Of a stretch of 64,000 bases of DNA, positions 7,841-16,098 are shown in pieces. This stretch comes from PUPG01 sp964463915 (GTDB lineage Bacteria; Bacteroidota; Bacteroidia; Bacteroidales; UBA7960). The notes beneath the pieces are model-generated. The model was not told the origin of the DNA, did not search any database, and saw nothing but the letters and a program-made list of their open reading frames with translations. The stretch spans positions 71,408 through 135,407 of the forward strand of contig CAYXEH010000001.1 in NCBI GenBank assembly GCA_964463915.1. Direction: 5' to 3'. A program made the position numbers and the translations under genes. Position 1 is the stretch's first letter; each line of letters starts with the position of its first letter.

Positions 7841-10234
7841 CTATTCGTAATTGAGGTTCTTTACGGGATTTTGCCGGGCTGCCCGTGAGGAGTAAAACAA
7901 AACTGTCAATGTGGCAATCAACAGAATAAGTGATATGGAAATGCCAAAATGTAAGACCCCGACATCAATCCGGTATGGATAATTATTGAGCCACCGGCCT
8001 ATAACCAGGTAGGCAAAGGGCAGTGAAATAAGTACTGCCATCAACACCACCCGTAAAAATGCACCCACCAGCATTACGTTAATACTGACGGTTGTTGCAC
8101 CCAATACTTTGCGTATACTGATCTCTTTCCTGCGTTGGTTCATCATATAGGCGGTCAGCCCGAACAGTCCCAGACAGGAAATTACAATGCATAAAACAGA
8201 AAACCAAAGAAACAGCTTCATGGTATTTTCTTCATCACGGGTCTCGGAGTCAAGCACTTCATTCACAAAATTGCTCCTGAAAGGATGACCGGGAAAATAG
8301 CTGGTAAACACCTGCTCAACATCCTCAAGCAACTTGCCGGTATTCTCTGTCTGATAACGAATATTCACCACATTGATCTCTTCACGCTCATACAAAAAGA
8401 AAGCAGGCTGAATAGGAAGACGCACATTATAATAATTATAATCCTTTACCACTCCCACAACCGTATAGTAATCATGATTGTCTGAATTCGGGTTAAGAAT
8501 TCTTTTCCCTATGGGATTTTCCCAGCCCAGTACCCGGCAGGTTGCTTCATTCACGATGGCAGCCTCATGAGGATCGGTGGCAGCCTCATGGCTGAAGTTT
8601 CGTCCTTCCACAATATCCATTCCCATTGTGGGGAAGAAATCCGGATTTACATACCCGTATCGAACCATCTGGCGGGTATTCACAGAATCCATTACCTCCA
8701 TGGTACTCTGTCTTCCGGCCACCCCGTTGTAATTACTTGCAAGTCCGACAGACTGCACTTCCGGCAATTCTTTGAGTAAATTGCTAAACCCCGTTAAACC
8801 TTCATAGCTGGTACTGTCATCGAAATGCATATACAGGGTGTTTTCAGGCTCGTACCCCCTGTCCTTTTCCTGCATATACCTGACCTGGTGCAATACCACA
8901 ATGGTAGAGAAAATCAGACCGGTAGAAATCACAAACTGGAAAATGACCAGTATCTTGCGTAACAGCACCGCTTTGGGTTTACCGGATGTTAAACCAGACT
9001 TCAATGCTTCGGCAGGCCGGAAGCGCGACATGAATATACCCGGGTATAAACCGGACAACAAACCCACCACCAGCAATATCCCTAATAAGCCCACATTGAA
9101 CAGCGGGTTTCTGACAAAATCAATATGCAGAGTGCTGCCCAGCAGCATATTGAATTCAGGAATCATCACCTCGAGCAACACCAGTGAGAGTAACACAGCA
9201 ACAAAGCTAAGTGCCAGGGATTCACTGACAAACTGAAGGGCCAGTTTTCCTCTGCCTGCTCCCAGTACTTTCCGCACCCCGACCTCCCTGGCCCGTCGGG
9301 CGGCATTGGCCGTAGAAAGGTTAATAAAATTGATGCAGGCTATGGCAAGGACCAATATGGCAATCAGTGCAAAAACATAGACCCCCCTGATGTCTCCTGA
9401 GGCAGTTACGATCTGTATATCCACATTCCCGGACCCAAGGTATATATCCTCAGCATCCTGCAGATAAAAGGTATTACTCATCATGTTCCCCCCGGTTTCC
9501 TGTTCAGCTTCATTCCGGTAATGACTGTTCAACTGGTTTTCCACTTCCTCCACACTTGCATCCGGAGTGAGTGCCAGGTAAGTAATTACGCTGTTATTAC
9601 CCAGGTGGGAAAAGTACGGAGCGTCCTGTTCCACGGTAGTAAGTGACATCAGCACATCCAACCGCAGATGGGTAAGCAGGTCATTATTGTCAAATACTCC
9701 GGTAATGGCGTACAGGCGATTGTCATGCCTGAAGGTCTTGCCGATCACATCGGTGGTTTTATAGATCCGTAAGGCCGTTTCTTTGCTTACCACAGCGGTA
9801 TTTGGCTCTGCAAGGAGCTGGCCGGATTGCAAACCGGTATTTACGGACAATCCGAGGAAATGCAACACCCGGCCTTCACCGTAACCGGTTTGTTCACGGA
9901 AAATCTCTCCATCAACCTCCAGTGAGGGTGAAGCAGGCTGCAGGCGAAAGGCCTCTTCGACGCCGGGAATATTCCTGTTAATATAGGGGGCCCAGCCTCC
10001 ACTCGTAATCGCTACATGCTGGACATCAATTCCCGCCGGCTCCTGTATGCCAACCATACGGTACAACCGGGCATCCTCCGGCAGATGTGAATCATATGAG
10101 AGTTCTTGTTGAAGATAAAGTGCAATCAGAAGAAATGCAGCAATCCCTACCGTAAGACCAATCAAATTGATTATGGTAAAAGACAGGTTCCTGTATAAAT
10201 AGCGCCAGGTGGTGGCGAAAAAATGTCTCAGCAT
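7841..10234 (-). CDS. FtsX-like ABC transporter permease (MacB type)
   Basis: A 797-residue permease with the double MacB/FtsX architecture common in Bacteroidota. TM1 is at about residues 18-42, followed by a MacB-like periplasmic domain. A first FtsX block of four helices starts near residue 280 and contains the motif ARRAREVGVRKVLGAGR. A second periplasmic domain and a second FtsX block (about 680-790) with NQRRKEISIRKVLGAT follow. Such proteins pair with a LolD-type ATPase to move lipoproteins, peptides or antibiotics, or act as mechanotransmitters. No ATPase gene is adjacent, so the partner must be elsewhere. The substrate is unknown. Confidence 0.92.
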   Translation of the reverse strand: MLRHFFATTWRYLYRNLSFTIINLIGLTVGIAAFLLIALYLQQELSYDSHLPEDARLYRMVGIQEPAGIDVQHVAITSGGWAPYINRNIPGVEEAFRLQPASPSLEVDGEIFREQTGYGEGRVLHFLGLSVNTGLQSGQLLAEPNTAVVSKETALRIYKTTDVIGKTFRHDNRLYAITGVFDNNDLLTHLRLDVLMSLTTVEQDAPYFSHLGNNSVITYLALTPDASVEEVENQLNSHYRNEAEQETGGNMMSNTFYLQDAEDIYLGSGNVDIQIVTASGDIRGVYVFALIAILVLAIACINFINLSTANAARRAREVGVRKVLGAGRGKLALQFVSESLALSFVAVLLSLVLLEVMIPEFNMLLGSTLHIDFVRNPLFNVGLLGILLVVGLLSGLYPGIFMSRFRPAEALKSGLTSGKPKAVLLRKILVIFQFVISTGLIFSTIVVLHQVRYMQEKDRGYEPENTLYMHFDDSTSYEGLTGFSNLLKELPEVQSVGLASNYNGVAGRQSTMEVMDSVNTRQMVRYGYVNPDFFPTMGMDIVEGRNFSHEAATDPHEAAIVNEATCRVLGWENPIGKRILNPNSDNHDYYTVVGVVKDYNYYNVRLPIQPAFFLYEREEINVVNIRYQTENTGKLLEDVEQVFTSYFPGHPFRSNFVNEVLDSETRDEENTMKLFLWFSVLCIVISCLGLFGLTAYMMNQRRKEISIRKVLGATTVSINVMLVGAFLRVVLMAVLISLPFAYLVIGRWLNNYPYRIDVGVLHFGISISLILLIATLTVLFYSSRAARQNPVKNLNYE

Positions 10235-10266
10235 AACTCCGGATTTCGTTCACAGGGGTTTACCGC

Positions 10267-10274
10267 CAAAAATA
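10267..10274 (-). promoter_or_regulatory. -7 promoter element for the FtsX permease
   Basis: The minus strand reads TATTTTTG, matching TAnnTTTG, 33 bp upstream of the permease ATG. No correctly spaced TTTG is visible. Confidence 0.4.
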
Positions 10275-10426
10275 TGCCACCTTCTTTAATCGCCTCTGGG
10301 ATAACGACAAAAGAAACAATAAAAAAACAAACCCATCCAGAGTTGTACAAAATCGTACATAGACTGTACATTATCGCACACTTGCTGTTCTTTTGAAGGG
10401 ATAATCAGCCAACGGACTTAATATAT

Positions 10427-10460
10427 ACTAAGTCAGCACTTCGTATGACTAAGTCAACAC
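10427..10460 (-). repeat. tandem duplication of the ilvA C-terminal codons and stop
   Basis: Read on the minus strand, the ilvA end (TAT GAG GTG TTG ACT TAG) is followed, after one TCA codon, by TAC GAA GTG CTG ACT TAG. Both copies encode YEVLT plus a stop in the same frame, 21 bp apart. The three base differences are all synonymous. The second copy is in frame behind the first TAG. Confidence 0.85.
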
Positions 10461-11666
10461 CTCATACTTTTTCATCTTACCATCCAGGGCCTTTCGGATT
10501 GTTAAAAGCTGCGATGAATCCTGCAGGTTAAAAGTAAGGGTTACAAGCACATACCCCACAGGCACTGTGGTAATTGATCTTTCATGGGATATCTCATTGA
10601 TGTTGGCCCGCAACTTCTCCAGTATACTGATAATTGATTTAAGCTCACCGGCAACGTCAGGGATAAGCACCGCGATCCGGGCTCGCAGGCCTTCTTCCAT
10701 CATTCCTTTTTCCAGGATCTGTTCCAGGATTCCCATGTTAATGTTTCCGCCACTGATCACAGGAACCACATTTCGACCCGAAAGATCAGCCTTTTTGTGC
10801 AATACAGCAGCCATTGCAGCCACGCCGGCAGGTTCAGCCAGAATCTTTGCGCGCTGTAAAAGAAGGTAAGCTGTGTGGGCAATCTCGGCATCATTCACCA
10901 CCAACAACTCATCCACATAATTTTTGGTTGCCTCATATGTCAGGTTTCCGGGGGTTTTCACCGCTATTCCGTCGGCAATGGTTTGCATAGTGGTCAGCTT
11001 CTCCGGCTTTCCTGACTTCAGGGAGTTCTTCATGGATTGTGCCCCGGACGCCTCCACCCCGATAATGCGAATATCAGGGTTCATTTCCTTCAACGCAATG
11101 GCAATTCCGGCAATCATACCTCCTCCGCCGACGGGCACCAGCACGTCCTCAATAGAATCCATCGACTGAAACAGCTCCAGTCCGATGGTCCCCTGACCCG
11201 CAATAATATACGGGTCATCAAAGGGATGCACAAATGCCGCACCCGATTTTTCCTGGTACTTCATGGCTGCAGCAAAAGCATCATCAAATGTTTCGCCTTC
11301 CAGTACCACTTCCCCTCCATAGCTGCGGGTAGCAATCACCTTTAAAGGAGGGGTAAATACAGGCATAAAGATCCGTGCTTTTATCCCGACCAGTTTAGCT
11401 GCAAATGCCACTCCCTGGGCATGATTCCCTGCCGAGGCACAAACCACTCCTTTCTGAAGTTCACTTTTGGGAAGGTTAATTATCTTATTGTAGGCACCCC
11501 TGACTTTAAAGGAACCGGTCGACTGGAGATTCTCCAGCTTCATAAACACATTTGCCCCGGCCATGGCAGAAAATGACTTGGAGTGTTCAAGTGGGGTCAC
11601 TTTCACTATGCCCTTGAGTCTGCGCTGGGCTTTAATAATATCGGAGTAATCGGGAAGTTTTGCCAT
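10449..11666 (-). CDS. ilvA: threonine dehydratase (threonine ammonia-lyase), ACT domain
   Basis: A PLP-dependent threonine ammonia-lyase that deaminates threonine to 2-oxobutanoate, the first step toward isoleucine or a catabolic entry. The PLP Lys lies in GSFKVRGAYN (Lys54), the Gly-rich phosphate loop in VPVGGGGMIAG, and a C-terminal ACT domain covers about residues 330-403. The size of 405 residues fits the medium-length form with one ACT domain. The ATG at 11666 is chosen over upstream codons because the next residues (AKLPDYSDIIKAQ) are the usual beginning. It sits 48 bp behind the nitronate monooxygenase gene on the same strand. Biosynthetic versus catabolic use cannot be decided here; no other ilv gene is present. 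Confidence 0.93.
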   Translation of the reverse strand: MAKLPDYSDIIKAQRRLKGIVKVTPLEHSKSFSAMAGANVFMKLENLQSTGSFKVRGAYNKIINLPKSELQKGVVCASAGNHAQGVAFAAKLVGIKARIFMPVFTPPLKVIATRSYGGEVVLEGETFDDAFAAAMKYQEKSGAAFVHPFDDPYIIAGQGTIGLELFQSMDSIEDVLVPVGGGGMIAGIAIALKEMNPDIRIIGVEASGAQSMKNSLKSGKPEKLTTMQTIADGIAVKTPGNLTYEATKNYVDELLVVNDAEIAHTAYLLLQRAKILAEPAGVAAMAAVLHKKADLSGRNVVPVISGGNINMGILEQILEKGMMEEGLRARIAVLIPDVAGELKSIISILEKLRANINEISHERSITTVPVGYVLVTLTFNLQDSSQLLTIRKALDGKMKKYEVLT

Positions 11667-11714
11667 AACGCAAAGATAAGCGCTTTCACCTAAAACAACA
11701 TCCCTCAAATACCA

Positions 11715-12812
11715 TTACACGGATCCCGCAGATCCATTGGGTCTACTGATTGCCATATTAAACCCATCAACCAGCTCCCTGAAAGTTTCCTTAACCGTGG
11801 TGATCCTGGAAGCCAGATAGGCATTTGTCCCTGCAAAAGCATAACCATTCTGCATATTTCCTTTATATGCACTGTATAAGGCATTGATGATGCAGTAAGG
11901 GCTGCTTGACACATCACAGGTCCGGATACAATGAAACGGACATTTGATGGGGCGCTTCAATCCCTGTTTAACCTTGTCAATAAAACCGTTGTTTATTGCA
12001 CGGCCGGGCATCCCCACAGGGCTCTGGATAATTTCAATGTCGGACTGGGAGGCATTGAGATATACCTGTTTAAAGCCTGGAGAAGCATCGCATTCTTCGG
12101 TGGTAACAAAACGGGTGCCGATCTGTACAGCGGTGGCACCTATTTTCAATATATTGAATATATCCTGACCCGAATAAATTCCCCCGGCAGCAATCACCGG
12201 AATTTTTTGCTGGTATTGTTCCTCAAAAACACTCACTTCCTTTACAACGGCAGGTACAAGCTCTTCCAGCGAATAGCGCTCATCTTCAATCTGGTCGTTT
12301 TTAAAGCCCAGATGCCCTCCTGCTTTCGGACCTTCCACCACGATGGCATCCGGCAGGTAATTGTGGGTTGATTTCCATTTGGTACAGATCAGTTTAGCTG
12401 CCCTGGCAGAAGAAACAATAGGAACCAGTTTGGTTTTACTTCCTGGTGTAAGAAAAGAGGGCAATTCGAAGGGAAGCCCCGCCCCTGAAAAAATAATATC
12501 CGATTTCTCTGCAATGGCGGTTTTCACCAGATCGGCAAAATTTGACATGGCAACCATGATATTCACTCCGATGATCCCTTTTGTTTTTTCTTTGGCCAGC
12601 CTGATTTCCTTTTTCAGGCCTTCAATATTGGCCTCCAGGTAGTCCATCGTTGAATTCCGGTGAACAAAGCCCAGTCCGGCGGCGGATATCACACCCACGC
12701 CTCCCTGATTGGCCACGGCAGCGGCAAGTCCGGACAAAGAAATGCCAACACCCATGCCACCCTGGATGATCGGTACGGGGATACTCAGTTTCCCCAGTTT
12801 TAATTCTCGCAT
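11715..12812 (-). CDS. nitronate monooxygenase (2-nitropropane dioxygenase family)
   Basis: A TIM-barrel FMN enzyme, 365 residues. The N-terminal FMN/substrate motif PIIQGGMGVGIS is followed by GVGVISAAGLG, the barrel motif VEGPKAGGHLG with the conserved His, and the phosphate-binding region AAGGIYSGQDIF...AVQIGTRF. A Cys-bearing C-terminal segment (HCIRTCDV) is typical of the Bacteroidota and Firmicutes members. The family oxidises nitronates such as propionate-3-nitronate, although some members act in fatty-acid metabolism (FabK-like enoyl reductases). It is the first gene of a probable two-gene operon with ilvA. Confidence 0.88.
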   Translation of the reverse strand: MRELKLGKLSIPVPIIQGGMGVGISLSGLAAAVANQGGVGVISAAGLGFVHRNSTMDYLEANIEGLKKEIRLAKEKTKGIIGVNIMVAMSNFADLVKTAIAEKSDIIFSGAGLPFELPSFLTPGSKTKLVPIVSSARAAKLICTKWKSTHNYLPDAIVVEGPKAGGHLGFKNDQIEDERYSLEELVPAVVKEVSVFEEQYQQKIPVIAAGGIYSGQDIFNILKIGATAVQIGTRFVTTEECDASPGFKQVYLNASQSDIEIIQSPVGMPGRAINNGFIDKVKQGLKRPIKCPFHCIRTCDVSSSPYCIINALYSAYKGNMQNGYAFAGTNAYLASRITTVKETFRELVDGFNMAISRPNGSAGSV

Positions 12813-12856
12813 TATTGAAATCCTCTCTGCTAAATAACTAAATAAAGTAAGCTATA

Positions 12857-12864
12857 CAAAGGTA
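12857..12864 (-). promoter_or_regulatory. -7 promoter element for the nitronate monooxygenase-ilvA operon
   Basis: The minus strand reads TACCTTTG, an exact TAnnTTTG match, 44 bp upstream of the start. No TTTG is seen 19-21 bp further upstream. Confidence 0.45.
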
Positions 12865-12928
12865 ATCATATTAAACGACCGCTTAACATAGAATAATGCG
12901 ACAACTGTTAAATAAACAAACAAAAGAA

Positions 12929-14623
12929 TTATTGCTTTTCAAAGATAATACCAGTTGACCTTCCGCTGGAAGCTTCAAAGGCCGTAACCCCTCCTTCTGC
13001 GTTACGAATAAAATTCAGGTTCATTATGGGAAATGCACCGGCAAACGCATCTTTGTCATCAGCCTTCAGCGGAATCTCACCCAACCGCCTTTGCCAAAGT
13101 ATAAGTTTGCCCTCATCATTTACTTCCACACGATAAAAAGCCTCCAGTTCCTCACTGAAATACCTCCCCGTATAATTGTCCAGGTCGTCAGCGGAAGGCT
13201 CCCAGGCGGGTTCTGTGATCCGGTTAAGGCGATGGTTTCCGTTCTGATGGAGGGTCACTGCATCCGCTTCTCCATCTTCATTCCGGTGAAAAGTCATGCT
13301 GGCCTCCACCACTGTGAGGTAGAATGTGGAATCAGAACCGGAAAATATTTCAAAGCGGGGTTGCCCGGTAGCCTGTGCATACAACTGGTCTTCTTCCCTG
13401 GTAAACTCCATGATGAATCCGGGTGCCGCTTCCATCTCATACCTCCCCGACAGCTTGTCAAACTTTTCCGGATCATAAACAAACGATGCATCTGCCTGCG
13501 AATGGTCGCTTTCCTCAATGTCCATCAAGTCGGAAAAAAATGCTTCTGCTACCCGCTTCGCGATCTGATCGGGGAAGGTATTGTTATTGCTTTGGGTAAC
13601 CACTGCACCTTCGACCTCCGGAAACAACACAAATACAGAACGATGGGCCACATCTGCCCCGCCGTGCTGGATCATCTTAAGTCCGTTCAATTCTCCAATG
13701 ACCAGTCCATACCCGTAAGATGTTGTTTTTCCGTTGTTAAGTAAAAAAGGGGTCGTCATTTTCTCAATTATTTCCGGGCTGCCCACAACAGGATCATAGA
13801 AATTCCTGATCCACTTCTCCAGGTCAACTGGTGTGGTATAAATACCTCCCGGACCCATTGACGCATAAATATCGGAAACAGCTGCGATTTCCTCCTCTTC
13901 CACACTATATCCCTGGGCTCGGCCGGGAACGATGTGTCCGGGATGACGACGAATCAACGTTTGCTCCATTCCAAGGGGTTTGAACACGTTCTCCTGCATC
14001 CAATCGGGAAAATCTTCTCCTGTGACTTTCTCCACAACCATAGCCAAAAGGGCATATCCGGTATTGTTATAGTTATAAATATCTCCCGGTGTATTCTGAA
14101 GCTTTGGCTGGTTCCGGATCAGGGCAATAATCTCCTTCCGGCGAATATGATCACTCAGATGCAGACCCGACATGGCCAGCGAATTCAAATACTCCCTGTA
14201 GCCACTGGTATGCGAGATCAGATGACGCAGACGAACGGTATCACCCAGTTGGGGAAGTTCCGGAATATATTCCCGGATATCATCTTCCACTGATAATTGA
14301 CCCTGATCTTCCAGTAACGCGATGGCAAAAGCGGTAAATTGCTTGGACGTAGAACCAATGTTGGTAGGTGTAGTGAGGTCAAATGGTACATTGTATGAAA
14401 GGTTGGCCATGCCAAAGGCATTTTGATACACCACCTTATTATCCCGCATGACCCAAATCACCCCGCCGGGGGTTTGTTCATTGTCATAATCTTCGATCAG
14501 CTGCCGGACAATTGATGCAGCATCTGTATCGGGGTCACCGGCATAAAGTTCATTTCCCGGCCCGAAGGCAATAATTAAATAAATCACTGATGATGCAAGC
14601 AGATGAACAGTAAATTTTTTCAT
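12929..14623 (-). CDS. beta-lactamase-fold serine hydrolase (class C / AmpH-like), exported
   Basis: A 564-residue serine hydrolase. An N-terminal signal peptide (about residues 1-28) is followed by the class C beta-lactamase/PBP4 fold. The nucleophile motif is STSK (about 91-94), the second motif YNN in YNYNNTGY (about 185-187), and the third-motif region HGGADVAHRS. About 200 C-terminal residues form an extra beta-rich domain often seen in Bacteroidota members (DUF3471-like). The family includes peptidases, esterases and D-amino-acid hydrolases, so resistance to beta-lactams should not be assumed. The ATG at 14623 (MKKF) is preferred to an in-frame TTG two codons earlier. Confidence 0.9.
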   Translation of the reverse strand: MKKFTVHLLASSVIYLIIAFGPGNELYAGDPDTDAASIVRQLIEDYDNEQTPGGVIWVMRDNKVVYQNAFGMANLSYNVPFDLTTPTNIGSTSKQFTAFAIALLEDQGQLSVEDDIREYIPELPQLGDTVRLRHLISHTSGYREYLNSLAMSGLHLSDHIRRKEIIALIRNQPKLQNTPGDIYNYNNTGYALLAMVVEKVTGEDFPDWMQENVFKPLGMEQTLIRRHPGHIVPGRAQGYSVEEEEIAAVSDIYASMGPGGIYTTPVDLEKWIRNFYDPVVGSPEIIEKMTTPFLLNNGKTTSYGYGLVIGELNGLKMIQHGGADVAHRSVFVLFPEVEGAVVTQSNNNTFPDQIAKRVAEAFFSDLMDIEESDHSQADASFVYDPEKFDKLSGRYEMEAAPGFIMEFTREEDQLYAQATGQPRFEIFSGSDSTFYLTVVEASMTFHRNEDGEADAVTLHQNGNHRLNRITEPAWEPSADDLDNYTGRYFSEELEAFYRVEVNDEGKLILWQRRLGEIPLKADDKDAFAGAFPIMNLNFIRNAEGGVTAFEASSGRSTGIIFEKQ

Positions 14624-14736
14624 AGTCAATTAATTTAAAGGATAAATCCGGGATACATGCTTTACGATCGCAAAAAGGAGAAACACAATCCTTCTGACTG
14701 TGAAACGAACATCCATTCAGAAAAGTTACAAACAGC

Positions 14737-15252
14737 TTATTGCCTTGGCTTTGCCAGCACCTGGGTCCAGAACTTCTCAGTGCGGGCTACGCCCATCTCT
14801 TTAAAGTCTCCCTGCATGATATTCACGCAATGCTGCGGACTGGCCATCCAGCCCTCCACAACCCGGTGTTCTGCTTCCCTGTGAACCATGGCAATATTCT
14901 CTCCTATGGTACGCCAGTCGTACCCGACCCGGTCAATTCGATCAGCAAGAACGGAATCATCACTGCCCGTATGGGCCAGAAAATCATTCTCATACATATC
15001 GTCACTGTGAATCTGCGCCGCAGTGGCAAGGGTATCATTCCAGGTCAGGGGCTCAGCCGGAGGCTGATATTTTCCGCCGCACTCCGCACCGCTGATACGA
15101 TAACCATTGATCAACTCCAGCAGCAACGCTTTATCTACTAACTTGTTGACCTCCTCCGCCCCGGCCGGGCGCAAAACAAACAACAACGTAACAAAAACAA
15201 AAAAACCCATGTACATTTTAAGAACAACCCACATATTCAGTATGAATTTCAT
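14737..15252 (-). CDS. CAP-domain (SCP/PR-1, YkwD-like) secreted protein
   Basis: A 171-residue protein with a signal peptide (about residues 1-32) and one CAP domain. Recognisable family positions are HSDDMYENDFLAHTGSD, the GENIA motif, VVEGWMASPQHCVNIM, and MGVA with FWTQVLA at the C terminus. Bacterial CAP proteins are extracellular and bind lipids or act as proteases in a few cases; most have no known function. The ATG overlaps the stop codon of the PP2C gene (ATGA), so the two are translationally coupled, an uncommon pairing. Confidence 0.9.
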   Translation of the reverse strand: MKFILNMWVVLKMYMGFFVFVTLLFVLRPAGAEEVNKLVDKALLLELINGYRISGAECGGKYQPPAEPLTWNDTLATAAQIHSDDMYENDFLAHTGSDDSVLADRIDRVGYDWRTIGENIAMVHREAEHRVVEGWMASPQHCVNIMQGDFKEMGVARTEKFWTQVLAKPRQ

Positions 15253-15992
15253 ATAGTAAGAACCAATCTGACTACCGAAATATTGTCGATGCCTCCCTTT
15301 TCATTGGCAGCCTCTGCCAATGTCCGGGCATCCCCTGAACCAAGCAGGGAAGCAATCTCATTGTCATCCAGCATATCGCTAAGCCCGTCGGAACAAAGCA
15401 ACAGCACATCACCTGTTGCCATGTTGCTTATCTCCCCCACCTCAATATAAGGTGCCTGTCCCGCACCAATACAATTAGCGATCATATTTGACGGAATACC
15501 TGGATCATTCATCAGGGCAGCCTGGCTATGGTCCTGGGTAAGCTTCACCAGTTTTCCTCCTGAATAATGATACAACCTGCTGTCACCGGCATGAATCCAG
15601 AAAACACCGTTATGTAAAAACAACAAGCCGCAGACTGTGGTTCCCATCCCGGCATATGCAGGATTCTCGTCACCCAGGTGTACCAGGTGCCAATGGACAT
15701 CCTTTACCCATCCTGTGAACTCCTCTCTGAGCGTGACTATATCTGCATCAGACGACAAGTTCTCCGTGAACACTTTAAGGTGCTCCAATACCTCACGACT
15801 CGCCACTTCCCCCGCCCTGTGACCACCTAGTCCGTCAGCCACTGCAAAAACCGGGGTATCCTTTTTTGTGAAAGATCGCCTGCAAAAATCATCTGTAAAA
15901 ACGAGGCCATCAAGCAGCACATGATCCTCATTGTGGTTACGTACCAGGCCTTTATGTGAAAAACCCTCCGCAGTGATTATAAAATTTTTCAT
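15249..15992 (-). CDS. PP2C-family serine/threonine phosphatase
   Basis: A Stp1/PrpC-type metal-dependent protein phosphatase, 247 residues, with no transmembrane segment. The motifs follow the family order: VRNHNEDH with the first metal Asp, FAVADGLGGHRAGEVAS with the DG metal pair, WIHAGDSRLY, LTQDHS, LLCSDGLSDM, and the final metal motif GGIDNISVV. It would remove phosphate from Ser/Thr in cytoplasmic proteins. No Ser/Thr kinase is nearby. It heads a two-gene unit with the overlapping CAP gene. Confidence 0.95.
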   Translation of the reverse strand: MKNFIITAEGFSHKGLVRNHNEDHVLLDGLVFTDDFCRRSFTKKDTPVFAVADGLGGHRAGEVASREVLEHLKVFTENLSSDADIVTLREEFTGWVKDVHWHLVHLGDENPAYAGMGTTVCGLLFLHNGVFWIHAGDSRLYHYSGGKLVKLTQDHSQAALMNDPGIPSNMIANCIGAGQAPYIEVGEISNMATGDVLLLCSDGLSDMLDDNEIASLLGSGDARTLAEAANEKGGIDNISVVRLVLTI

Positions 15993-16028
15993 TATACTTT
16001 TCAGGCTTTTGTGGTTTGAGCTATATGG

Positions 16029-16039
16029 ACATTCAATGT
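16029..16039. promoter_or_regulatory. candidate operator of the glucan-locus regulator (palindrome)
   Basis: ACATT-C-AATGT is a perfect 5-1-5 palindrome located 31 bp upstream of the regulator's -7 element. Ten of its eleven bases (ACATTCAATG) recur at 19085-19094 in front of the polysaccharide genes, which suggests a shared regulator-binding site. This is inference from sequence sharing. Confidence 0.4.
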
Positions 16040-16070
16040 AAATGTATGAATAATAAAAAAAAAAGAAGGT

Positions 16071-16078
16071 TATCTTTG
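16071..16078 (+). promoter_or_regulatory. -7 promoter element of the glucan-locus regulator
   Basis: TATCTTTG matches TAnnTTTG, 20 bp before the ATG of the regulator. The expected start of transcription would be near 16085, giving a very short leader. No good -33 TTTG is present. Confidence 0.5.
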
Positions 16079-16098
16079 ATTAAGATTATCGACCAACT

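Noticed and set aside
12929..14623. Reading the serine hydrolase as a beta-lactamase resistance gene
   Set aside because: The extra C-terminal domain and YNN motif fit the broad esterase/peptidase group; nothing specific for beta-lactam hydrolysis is visible.
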